A DNA stretch of 11,904 nucleotides from a candidate division WWE3 bacterium RIFCSPLOWO2_12_FULL_36_10 (GCA_001772985.1 MEVN01000039.1:2639-14542), one strand, 5' to 3'. Shown: positions 1 to 6,345, numbered from the stretch's first letter. Notes: generated from the letters alone by a model not told the origin. Program-made: numbers and translations.

Positions 1-766
1 TAATATATTTTTTCTGGCCGTTTCTTGTAATTAAAGTCAATTTGTCATTTGTGTAAACATCTTTATCCTCCATAGCTTTGTAGTTAGGACAATAAGATCC
101 GAACTCAAGGGGAACTGAATTTTCAAAAAGCCTAATTACGTCATCCGATTTCTTACCTTCTATTTCAGAAAACAAAAACCCTGTTAATTCTTCCATAGAT
201 CTATTAAAAGCTACAATTTCGCCATGTTTATTTAAGGTAATTACGCCGTCGCTTATACTTCCAAGCGTTGTTGCAAGAATATCTTTTTCGGCTCCAAGCT
301 TTACAGTTCTTAATGCAAGATTTTTTTCAAAATTTGAACGCATGTCGTCAAGCTGTCTTATATAATAAGTTACTTTTTCCTCCAACTCTTCTTTATTCAT
401 CTTTTTTAGTCTCTCTTCATCAAAGATTCCGTCAGGAAGATTTAGAATTAGCCCCTCGAGCTCCTTTTCAGAACCAAATCTATCCTTAAGCCTTGTTATT
501 AAACTTTCAAGACGTGATGAAGCGGTTTTAAAATCAAACTCTAAAAGGTATATGCTGTAAATTAGCTGTATTAGTTCTATTTTCTCGTCACGGGAAAGCG
601 CAGATATATCGTACCCACCTGTAGTGTATCTAATATTTGGGAATCTGCCTCTTAAACTTTCCTTTATCTTGCCTTCATCTATTTCCCTAAGGCTTTCTTC
701 CAAGTATTCATCGGCTATAGAATCAAGCAAAATGTTCTTTGTTTTAATAACGGCAGGAAATTTCAT
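1..766 (-). CDS. PAS-domain signalling protein, C-terminus beyond the left edge
   Basis: The frame is open from an ATG at 766 down to the left edge, giving 255 codons with no stop, so this is the N-terminal part of a longer protein. Residues 1-115 are mostly charged and helical and match no family I recognise. Residues about 118-165 look like a coiled coil (heptad-like ERLKKMNKEELEEKV and onward). From about 162 the sequence turns into a typical PAS fold (ATTLGSISDGVITLNKHGEI, then AFNRSMEELTGF). There is no membrane segment in the visible part, so this is probably a cytoplasmic sensor. PAS modules preceded by a coiled coil usually lead into a histidine kinase, but the output domain is not in the window and could be something else. 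The gene starts 15 bp after the gltX stop with no clear Shine-Dalgarno, so co-transcription with gltX is likely. Confident on the PAS domain, not on the output. Confidence 0.8.
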   Translation of the reverse strand, partial: MKFPAVIKTKNILLDSIADEYLEESLREIDEGKIKESLRGRFPNIRYTTGGYDISALSRDEKIELIQLIYSIYLLEFDFKTASSRLESLITRLKDRFGSEKELEGLILNLPDGIFDEERLKKMNKEELEEKVTYYIRQLDDMRSNFEKNLALRTVKLGAEKDILATTLGSISDGVITLNKHGEIVAFNRSMEELTGFLFSEIEGKKSDDVIRLFENSVPLEFGSYCPNYKAMEDKDVYTNDKLTLITRNGQKKYI

Positions 767-781
767 TTACTAAAGGATAAT

Positions 782-2215
782 TTATCTTTCCAATAATTTC
801 AAGGCCGTTTTTAGCCTTTGTAAAACCTCTTCTTTTCCCAAAACTTCTAGTGTGTCAAATAACGGTGGAGTGGCTTCGGTGCCGGACACAGCTACTCTTA
901 GAGTCATAAAGGCTTGTTTAGGCTTAAAACCTGATCTCTCCAAAATTTCATGAGACTTATTTTCAAGTTCCACTTTTTCCCAAACTTTAAGAGATTCAAA
1001 TAACTTGGTGTAACTTTCAAGAATCTTAACTTCTTCTCCTTGCGCGTGTTTCTTTAATAAATCAGCTAACACAGTTGGTTTCCTAAAAAAATACGAAGTT
1101 AAAGGAATAAATTCTCCCAATGTCTTCATTCTTTCCTTTACAAGTTCAAGGGTTTTTAATACATATTTCTCGCCCAATTCTTCTACACCCAAGTCCACGC
1201 TATATTTATTGCTCCATTCTCTTAGAGCCTTTAGCAAATCAATCGTTGGCATGTTTCTAATGTAATATCCGTTAAACCAAGAAAGTTTATCTCTATCAAA
1301 AACCACTAAATCAGTTTTGTGAATTTTGGAAACTATAAAATCGTTTATAAATTCTTCCATGCTGTATATTTCTTTTTCGGTTCCGGGATTCCAACCCAAA
1401 AACATTAAAAAGTTTGTCACGGCTTCTGGTAAATACCCTTGTTCCAAAAACTCAGTTGCAAATACAGCTCCAAATCTTTTCGATAATTTTTTGTTTTCGC
1501 CGGCCTCTTTTAAGTTTGGCAAATGAATATAAACGGGTAATTCCCATCCAAAATACTTGTATAATAAAACGTGCTTGGGGGTTGATGGAATCCAATCATT
1601 CCCCCTTATTACATGTGTTATTTCCATTAAATGATCGTCAACAACAACAGCTAAATGGTAAGTAGGAAAGCCGTCGGATTTTAGTAAAACTTGATCATCC
1701 AAATCGTTTGAATTTATTTCTATCTCGCCAAATACTTCGTCTTTCCATTTTATTACTTCATTTGGTTTAACATTTAGCCTAATTACATACTTTAAACCCT
1801 CGTTCAAATTGCTTTTTACCTCATCTTTTGATAACAAAAGGCATTTTTTATCATATTTGGTTGATGGCATACCTTTGGCTTTTTGATCCTCACGAAGTTT
1901 AGTTAATCTTTCTTCTGAACAAAAACAGTAATAAGCGTTTCCTTTTTCTATAAGCTCTAATGCATGTTTTTTGTATATCTCAAGCCTTTGTGACTGAAAA
2001 GAAGGTCCTTCATCCCAAGAAAATCCATAATCTTTTATAACTTGAAGAATCCTATCACTTGCGCCTTCAACAAATCTCTCTCTATCGGTGTCTTCAATGC
2101 GAATTACAAATTTTCCATTATTCTTTTTTGCGAAAGCGTAGTTGTAAAGGACAGTTCTTATATGTCCAATGTGATATTCTCCGGTTGGGCTGGGCGCCAT
2201 TCTAGTTTTTACCAT
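782..2215 (-). CDS. gltX: Glutamyl-tRNA synthetase (class I)
   Basis: This enzyme charges tRNA(Glu) with glutamate in the cytoplasm, and in its non-discriminating form also tRNA(Gln). The 477-residue length is normal for bacterial GluRS. The ATP-site HIGH motif is at residues 15-18, in the family setting APSPTGEYHIGHIRT. The KMSKS equivalent reads KLSKR at 243-247. C97, C99 and C125 resemble three of the four zinc ligands of E. coli GluRS, but the fourth is not obvious. The C-terminal third is the helical anticodon-binding domain. The ATG at 2215 is the natural start because the protein begins directly with the catalytic fold. It sits 9 nt after a TAGAAT -10 box, so the mRNA probably has almost no leader. 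It is divergent from the plus-strand gene at 2274. I could not decide from residues whether it also charges tRNA(Gln). Confidence 0.97.
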   Translation of the reverse strand: MVKTRMAPSPTGEYHIGHIRTVLYNYAFAKKNNGKFVIRIEDTDRERFVEGASDRILQVIKDYGFSWDEGPSFQSQRLEIYKKHALELIEKGNAYYCFCSEERLTKLREDQKAKGMPSTKYDKKCLLLSKDEVKSNLNEGLKYVIRLNVKPNEVIKWKDEVFGEIEINSNDLDDQVLLKSDGFPTYHLAVVVDDHLMEITHVIRGNDWIPSTPKHVLLYKYFGWELPVYIHLPNLKEAGENKKLSKRFGAVFATEFLEQGYLPEAVTNFLMFLGWNPGTEKEIYSMEEFINDFIVSKIHKTDLVVFDRDKLSWFNGYYIRNMPTIDLLKALREWSNKYSVDLGVEELGEKYVLKTLELVKERMKTLGEFIPLTSYFFRKPTVLADLLKKHAQGEEVKILESYTKLFESLKVWEKVELENKSHEILERSGFKPKQAFMTLRVAVSGTEATPPLFDTLEVLGKEEVLQRLKTALKLLER

Positions 2216-2217
2216 AC

Positions 2218-2231
2218 TTAGAACATTCTAA
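2218..2231. repeat. Inverted repeat over the gltX -10 box
   Basis: A perfect dyad of two 6-bp arms, TTAGAA and TTCTAA, separated by CA. It covers the predicted gltX -10 hexamer and transcription start. It could be an operator or a coincidence of the TAGAAT box. No second copy was seen in the window. Confidence 0.35.
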
Positions 2232-2233
2232 CA
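2225..2233 (-). promoter_or_regulatory. Extended -10 promoter of gltX, leaderless
   Basis: Read on the minus strand this is TGTTAGAAT, an extended -10 element (TG-N-TAGAAT, one mismatch to TATAAT). Nine bases separate it from the gltX ATG, which puts the transcription start two or three bases before the start codon. No convincing -35 hexamer lies at 16-18 bp spacing, as is often tolerated with an extended -10. No Shine-Dalgarno is present. Confidence 0.5.
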
Positions 2234-2258
2234 TGAAAAAAACATCACCAAACCGCTG

Positions 2259-2267
2259 TGATAGAAT
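2259..2267 (+). promoter_or_regulatory. Extended -10 promoter of the 2274 gene, leaderless
   Basis: TGATAGAAT is an extended -10 element. Its last base is 7 bp before the A of the ATG at 2274, so transcription would begin at or next to the start codon itself. The -35 region is poor (best match about three of six). It uses the same TAGAAT hexamer as the divergent gltX promoter, and both fit within the 58-bp gap between the two start codons. Confidence 0.5.
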
Positions 2268-2273
2268 TACGTT

Positions 2274-3425
2274 ATGAAACTTTCAGTTATGGCTCCGCTT
2301 GTTAGAAGGTCAATAGCAATTATTTCTATAACATTTAGTCTTTACTTAATCTGGCTTTTTACAGCACCGGCATTAAAACAAGCTTATTTAAGCCTTTTTC
2401 CTCCAAAAGATCTTCCAAATCAAATGTATGGCGCTTTAGATCCACTATTGTTTCAGGCTTATAACACACTAAATACAAATCCCGATTATATTCTAAATAC
2501 AAAAACCGGCGGACTTCCAAGCGGAATTCCGAACAAAATGACTGTGTACAAATTCATTTCTCCGGCATTTTCGTATAGCGCCGGAAAACAAGCCAGATTG
2601 GATGCCGAAAAGTTAGGCTTTAACGACTCCATGATAGTTGGCGATATTCAAGGAGATATATACAAATGGAAAAATGACAAAAACTCAAGTAATTTAAAGG
2701 TTACTATTTACTCAAGAGAATTGGAGCTTAATTCAAACTTACAAAACGCTCCTGAATTATATGAACAGGGTTTAACAACCGGCGAAGCTTTAAACGCAGT
2801 AAAGAATAAATTAAAGCAGATAGGAAGATTTAACGATCAGCTTTACATTGACGGTACCTCAACAATAAAGCTTGGAAAATTTGACGGAACTAGAATAATT
2901 TCTGCCGATTCGTATTTAGAAGCACAAATTGCAAGAGTTGATTTTTTTAGATCAATTGGGAGAGGAAGTACAAAATATAAAATATTAAACACTGACAGCA
3001 AGAAGGGATTATTATCTTCAGACTACATCAATCTTCCAAAAGATAGTGAACTTTTGAGTATTCCTAAAATGGAAGCCAACCAATGGGAAATCGACCCTCA
3101 GTCAAACGCAACGTACCCAATAATAAACGTGGCACAAGCGTGGGATGCGGTAAAAAATAACAAAGGAACAATTTCAAATATCACTTCAAGATTTAAAACA
3201 CCCTTTGAAGAATACGCGTCAATAAATGTAGACAAGGTACTAATTAACGACATTTACCTTGCGTACCTAGACACCAAAGTTCAGCAAAAATACCTGCTAC
3301 CAATGTATGTGTTTGAAGGAAACTTTACGGCTCCGGGCGGAGAAACAGGTGAAATAACCATTTACTACCCGGCCATTCCTGCCGAGTCAACAAAACAACC
3401 CGAACCACACTACAACCAGCTGTAA
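2274..3425 (+). CDS. Unrecognised single-pass membrane-anchored protein
   Basis: I do not recognise the family of this 383-residue protein. Residues 1-11 are short and basic (RR at 11-12), followed by one hydrophobic helix at about 12-32. The rest is soluble, so the expected topology is an N-terminal anchor with a large extracytoplasmic domain. Mixed alpha/beta patterns are visible: VYKFISPAFSYSAGKQARLD (91-110), a middle region around VDFFRSIGR (222-230), and a C-terminal part with INDIYLAYLD (324-333), LLPMYVFEG (341-349) and a closing ITIYYPAIPA. From memory, the C-terminal pattern recurs in uncharacterised CPR proteins. The tail is Pro/Glu/Gln-rich. No catalytic motif, lipobox or sortase signal is seen. 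It is the only plus-strand gene of this size, is probably leaderless, and overlaps the carboxypeptidase gene 3' to 3' by 16 bp. A cell-envelope role is only inference from the topology and neighbour. Confidence 0.85.
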   Translation: MKLSVMAPLVRRSIAIISITFSLYLIWLFTAPALKQAYLSLFPPKDLPNQMYGALDPLLFQAYNTLNTNPDYILNTKTGGLPSGIPNKMTVYKFISPAFSYSAGKQARLDAEKLGFNDSMIVGDIQGDIYKWKNDKNSSNLKVTIYSRELELNSNLQNAPELYEQGLTTGEALNAVKNKLKQIGRFNDQLYIDGTSTIKLGKFDGTRIISADSYLEAQIARVDFFRSIGRGSTKYKILNTDSKKGLLSSDYINLPKDSELLSIPKMEANQWEIDPQSNATYPIINVAQAWDAVKNNKGTISNITSRFKTPFEEYASINVDKVLINDIYLAYLDTKVQQKYLLPMYVFEGNFTAPGGETGEITIYYPAIPAESTKQPEPHYNQL

Positions 3426-4453
3426 CTGAGTAATATCCATTCCAAAACTTTTTTTGTATCAGTAAATCTATCTAAGCTTCCCATTACAACAATAATAATA
3501 TCTTTCCCTTCCGCCCTATACTCATAAATTAAAACTTCGCCCGCAGCATAAGTTCTACCTGTTTTAATTCCAACCGTTCCAGGAAGATTCCATAACAAAT
3601 CGTTTGTGCTTCTTATCTGTCTGCTATTTCTGGTAGTAGGGCTTTTTAAAGTAATTTCACGCGTTCCTACATTTTCCTTAAGTAAAATGTGCTTTAAAAC
3701 CTCTTTAGCTAACTTAGTAAGATCGTCGGCCGAAGAATAATTATCACCGTTTTCTGCGTCAAGACCTACAGGATTTGTAAAATGAGTATTATTCATGCCT
3801 AAACTTAGGGCTTTCTTATTCATTAAGTCAACGAAATCTGTGTATGTTACCTTTCCAACACCCAAGGCGCATGCAGCATCGCCCGAAGAATAAATAAGAA
3901 GTGTTTTTAATAAATTGTCTACGTTATCAGTTTCTCCAGAAAGATATCCGGCTTTTTGAGTATCTAAATTAGTACAAAAACTAGGAACCGTAACAATTTC
4001 ACTGGTTTTATACAAATCAAGCGCAACTAGCGCTGTCATTAGCTTAGTAGTAGACGCAGGAGGCAATTTTTCATCTTTATTATTCTCGTATAAAATTTTT
4101 CCTGTGTTATATTCAATTGCCAAAATTGACTTTGATGAAACTTCCGGAAAATCTTCTGACTTAACTAAATGCGGTAATACTTCGAAAGTTTTTGAGGTTG
4201 AAGCTCCCAAAACCAACGGTCTTGAAGATGCGTAAAAACCAAATATCTTTGACGTATCAAAATATTTAGACCAATTTAAGTTTATTGCAATTCCCGAAAG
4301 TATAGAAATAAAAACAACTGAATAAATTAACCCTCTTGCTGATGATTTTAACAACAAAGCCGGAAGACTACCTAAAATTTCAACGAAATATATTATTTTC
4401 GCAAATACAATCAAACAATATATTTTTATTTTCTGGTTATTGCTTAAATTCAT
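3410..4453 (-). CDS. Membrane-anchored D-alanyl-D-alanine carboxypeptidase (peptidase S11 family)
   Basis: Penicillin-binding-protein-type serine peptidase, expected to trim the terminal D-Ala of peptidoglycan stem peptides outside the membrane. I chose the ATG at 4453 (347 aa); an in-frame TTG at 4471 would add six residues. In ATG numbering the nucleophile motif is S134-T-T-K137 within LPPASTTKLMTAL. The second motif region reads YSSGDAA at 188-194, where the family usually has SxN (as in SGNDAA), so the Asn appears replaced by Gly. FTNPVGLD at 225-232 is the conserved segment after it. The third motif is K297-T-G within GIKTGRTYAAG. Two hydrophobic stretches (about 12-36 and 41-60) precede the domain, so it is anchored rather than released. 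The C-terminal amphipathic extension of PBP5 is missing. It overlaps the upstream YbaK-like gene by 17 bp, suggesting translational coupling. Confidence 0.9.
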   Translation of the reverse strand: MNLSNNQKIKIYCLIVFAKIIYFVEILGSLPALLLKSSARGLIYSVVFISILSGIAINLNWSKYFDTSKIFGFYASSRPLVLGASTSKTFEVLPHLVKSEDFPEVSSKSILAIEYNTGKILYENNKDEKLPPASTTKLMTALVALDLYKTSEIVTVPSFCTNLDTQKAGYLSGETDNVDNLLKTLLIYSSGDAACALGVGKVTYTDFVDLMNKKALSLGMNNTHFTNPVGLDAENGDNYSSADDLTKLAKEVLKHILLKENVGTREITLKSPTTRNSRQIRSTNDLLWNLPGTVGIKTGRTYAAGEVLIYEYRAEGKDIIIVVMGSLDRFTDTKKVLEWILLSYSWL

Positions 4454-4898
4454 ATATAACCGGATTCTCAACTTTTATTAAATCCTTCGCCTTCATTCTA
4501 ATTGAAACCGAATGAGAGCCTGCATTAAAAGCAACAACTTCCTTTTCCAAAAAACTTGAATCAAAATAAGACTTTAAGTTCATAGCTTTTCCAACAGGAG
4601 GAATTGACCCAACTTCAAGTGTAGTAATTTCTTTTACTTCGGTTATCGAGGCCATTCTTAAATCTTTAACATTAAATTTCTGTTTGAACTTTCTTAAATC
4701 AACTTTTTTATCTCCTGGAACAACAATAAGAATAGGGTTTCCATCGGCCATAAAAACCAACGTCTTGGCTCCACTTGATAATCCTGTATCTCTTATTTTG
4801 GCCGCATCCGCACTAGTATAAACGGGCTCGTGGTTTAATAGGTCATACTCAATGCTTAATGAGTCAAGAATCTCTTTTATTTTTTCCAAAACTGACAT
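4437..4898 (-). CDS. YbaK/EbsC (ProX-type) aminoacyl-tRNA deacylase
   Basis: A free-standing editing domain that hydrolyses mischarged aminoacyl-tRNA, in known members Cys-tRNA(Pro) or Ala-tRNA(Pro). The 153-residue length is normal. Family hallmarks are present: SSGAKTLVFM with the conserved lysine at K45, VVPGDKKVDLRKFK in the middle, GSIPPVG before the last strands, and FNAGSHSVSIRMKAKDL near the C-terminus. It starts three bases after the aspS stop and its own stop lies inside the carboxypeptidase gene, so all three are one operon. The substrate cannot be read from sequence. Location beside aspS suggests a translation quality-control role, but Asp-tRNA is not a known YbaK substrate. No Shine-Dalgarno precedes it, so it probably relies on coupling to aspS. 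Confidence 0.93.
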   Translation of the reverse strand: MSVLEKIKEILDSLSIEYDLLNHEPVYTSADAAKIRDTGLSSGAKTLVFMADGNPILIVVPGDKKVDLRKFKQKFNVKDLRMASITEVKEITTLEVGSIPPVGKAMNLKSYFDSSFLEKEVVAFNAGSHSVSIRMKAKDLIKVENPVIYEFKQ

Positions 4899-4901
4899 AT
4901 T

Positions 4902-6200
4902 TTATGGAGTTAATCTTTTTACATCTCTGGGCAAAAACGTAGCTTCTTTAACACTTGCTAAATCAAGCATTTTCATAACCAGCCTTCCGGGCCCAATTCC
5001 TACTCCACCATGAGGAGGACACCCGTATTTAAAGAAATCAAGATAATACTTTAAAGATTCTACAGGCATTCCCTTTTCTTTCGCCTGTTTTACTAATACA
5101 TCGTACCTATGCTCTCTTTGGGCGCCAGTTGTTACTTCAAGGCCTTTGTACAATAAGTCAAAGCTTTTTGTTAATAATAGATTGTCTTCGTGCCTCATGT
5201 GATAAAAAGGCCTTGCTTCAATTGGATAGTCGGTTAGAAAAACAAAATCATGTCCTGTTTCGTTTTTAATTATTACCGAAATTTCTCTTTCTTCCTCAGG
5301 AGATAAATCAAAAAACTTTTCGCTTTTAACTCCGGCTTTTTTAAGTTTTTCTTTAGCTTCTTTTATTGAAACTTTTGGAAACGGAATTTTTGGAATTTCA
5401 ATATCTAGTCCCAAATCACTTTTTACTTGTTCAAAGGCTTTAACTAATAAGCGTTCCTCCATTTCCATAACTTCAAAATGAGAATGAGTATAAGAAACCT
5501 CAAAATCCCAACCGGTAAATTCAGTCATATGACGTGTGGTAAAAGAAGGTTCAGCTCTAAAAACGGGGCCTACCATAAATACCTTTTCAAAACCCGAAGC
5601 CATTGCCATTTGCTTATAAAATTGAGGGGACTGAGCTAAATAAGACTTGCCTTCAAAATAGGATACTTCAAAAACCTCAGCGCCTGATTCGCATGGAGTA
5701 CTCATAAAAGACGGGGTATAAATTTGAATAAATCCATTTTCATTTAAAAACTCACGCGCTCCTTTTTCGAGTGATGTCCAAACTCTAAAAATTTGCTGTC
5801 TTTCTGGTTTTCTTAAATCAATCCATCTATAATCAAATCTTTTTGGCGCGTCTGTTTCCTCCCCTCCTTTTTCTGAAACTACAGGAATCGGAAGGTTTGG
5901 ATCGGAAATGGATAAGATATTAATATTTTCGGTTTGAATTTCAAAACCTCCGGGCGCTTGTTTTTCTGCTTTAACTATTCCTATTATTTCAACAACCGAT
6001 TCAAGACTAAGCTTTGAAACCTTTTCAAAATCCGCGCAATCCTTAGTTACAACGCACTGTAAAATTCCGGAAACATCTCGTAAAATCAAGAACTTTATTT
6101 TCCCTTGATCCCTTATAGTTTGTATAAATCCTTCAATAAGCACCTGCTTGGTATCTTTTTTTGAAATATCGTTTATTTGAGTTCTTTCTTGTGTCTTCAT
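4902..6200 (-). CDS. aspS: Aspartyl-tRNA synthetase, archaeal type, probably non-discriminating
   Basis: A class II synthetase of 432 aa from the ATG at 6200; an in-frame TTG at 6218 is less likely because it lies within the predicted -10 box. It has an N-terminal OB-fold anticodon domain (about 20-97) and then the catalytic core. LAQSPQFYKQ (188-197) and motif 2 starting FRAEPSFTTRHMTEF (214-228) are typical. CPPHGGVGIGPGRLVMKM ends in motif 3 (398-409), and the protein closes with RDVKRLTP. The PPHGG segment and TGAQREHRYD favour AspRS over the related AsnRS. At about 430 aa without the GAD insertion it is the archaeal/eukaryotic form, not the roughly 590-aa bacterial form. Aligned by eye with Thermococcus AspRS, the tryptophan that excludes tRNA(Asn) is Gln27 here and the loop lysine is Pro83. 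These are features of non-discriminating enzymes. First gene of an operon with the YbaK-like and carboxypeptidase genes. Confidence 0.95.
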   Translation of the reverse strand: MKTQERTQINDISKKDTKQVLIEGFIQTIRDQGKIKFLILRDVSGILQCVVTKDCADFEKVSKLSLESVVEIIGIVKAEKQAPGGFEIQTENINILSISDPNLPIPVVSEKGGEETDAPKRFDYRWIDLRKPERQQIFRVWTSLEKGAREFLNENGFIQIYTPSFMSTPCESGAEVFEVSYFEGKSYLAQSPQFYKQMAMASGFEKVFMVGPVFRAEPSFTTRHMTEFTGWDFEVSYTHSHFEVMEMEERLLVKAFEQVKSDLGLDIEIPKIPFPKVSIKEAKEKLKKAGVKSEKFFDLSPEEEREISVIIKNETGHDFVFLTDYPIEARPFYHMRHEDNLLLTKSFDLLYKGLEVTTGAQREHRYDVLVKQAKEKGMPVESLKYYLDFFKYGCPPHGGVGIGPGRLVMKMLDLASVKEATFLPRDVKRLTP

Positions 6201-6209
6201 GTAGTTAAT

Positions 6210-6238
6210 AGTATACAAGAAAGATTGTCATTTGACAT
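6210..6238 (-). promoter_or_regulatory. aspS promoter, near-leaderless
   Basis: On the minus strand TATACT (6215-6210, five of six to consensus) lies 9 bases before the aspS ATG. ATGTCA (6238-6233, four of six) sits upstream at a 17-bp spacing. The leader would be only two or three bases. Its -35 box overlaps the -35 of the oppositely directed promoter at 6232-6260, so the two should compete or be co-regulated. Confidence 0.5.
6226..6237. repeat. Inverted repeat over the shared -35 region
   Basis: Perfect dyad TGTCA-TT-TGACA. It contains the TTGACA -35 box of the rightward promoter and part of the -35 region of the leftward aspS promoter. The position suits a regulator site controlling both directions. 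No matching regulator can be assigned. Confidence 0.4.
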
Positions 6239-6260
6239 ACTACCCTATAGCGTGTATAAT
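6232..6260 (+). promoter_or_regulatory. Perfect consensus sigma-70 promoter, rightward
   Basis: TTGACA at 6232-6237 and TATAAT at 6255-6260 are both exact consensus with exactly 17 bp between them, the strongest promoter match in the window. It points away from aspS and into the 3' end of recJ, on the opposite strand. The transcription start should be about 6267, one base before an ATG at 6268. No sizeable plus-strand gene follows, so the product is a short antisense RNA, a tiny peptide, or both. Confidence 0.65.
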
Positions 6261-6265
6261 TACAC
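6252..6265. repeat. Inverted repeat over the -10 box of the rightward promoter
   Basis: Perfect dyad GTGTA-TAAT-TACAC that encloses the TATAAT hexamer and ends just before the predicted transcription start. This is the classic position for a repressor site. The short palindromes CTATAG (6245-6250) and GTATAC (6211-6216) lie in the same region. Confidence 0.4.
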
Positions 6266-6267
6266 TA

Positions 6268-6345
6268 ATGCTGAGAATGGCTCCACGTCAGGAGGCTGTT
6301 TTCATTTCTCTAATCATTAAATCCATATATTTCTTGCCGTTATAA
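6268..6345 (+). CDS. Possible leaderless 25-aa peptide, speculative
   Basis: An ATG begins 7 bases after the perfect TATAAT box, the spacing seen at other unit heads here. The frame runs 25 codons to TAA and encodes a basic start (MLRMAPR) followed by a hydrophobic stretch ending IIKSIYFLPL. Small hydrophobic peptides of this shape occur among type I toxins, but there is no further support. From 6288 it overlaps the end of recJ on the other strand, so its codons are constrained by recJ and may be chance. A non-coding antisense RNA is an equal alternative. Confidence 0.2.
   Translation: MLRMAPRQEAVFISLIIKSIYFLPL
6279..6303 (+). terminator. Weak hairpin plus T-tract after the rightward promoter
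   Basis: GGCTCC and GGAGGC flank a 6-base loop (four continuous GC-rich pairs CTCC/GGAG plus an outer pair past one mismatch), followed by TGTTTTC. On the plus strand it could end an RNA of about 35 bases begun at 6267. On the minus strand the recJ stop codon lies in the loop and no T-tract follows, so it is a poor terminator for recJ. Confidence 0.25.

Noticed and set aside
268..489. Plus-strand 73-codon frame
   Set aside because: It lies wholly opposite the PAS protein, whose residues form a recognisable domain on the minus strand; there is no promoter or ribosome site. The same reasoning removes the short plus-strand frames within gltX, recJ, secF and secD.
772..789. AT-rich inverted repeat (AAAGGATAA / TTATCTTT) at the gltX stop
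   Set aside because: One bulge, no GC pairs and no T-tract, so it is too weak for a terminator and is probably chance.
6234..6290. recJ read through its TGA as in bacteria that recode TGA as glycine
   Set aside because: It would add only a short unconserved tail, and no other gene here has an internal TGA, so the standard code fits better.
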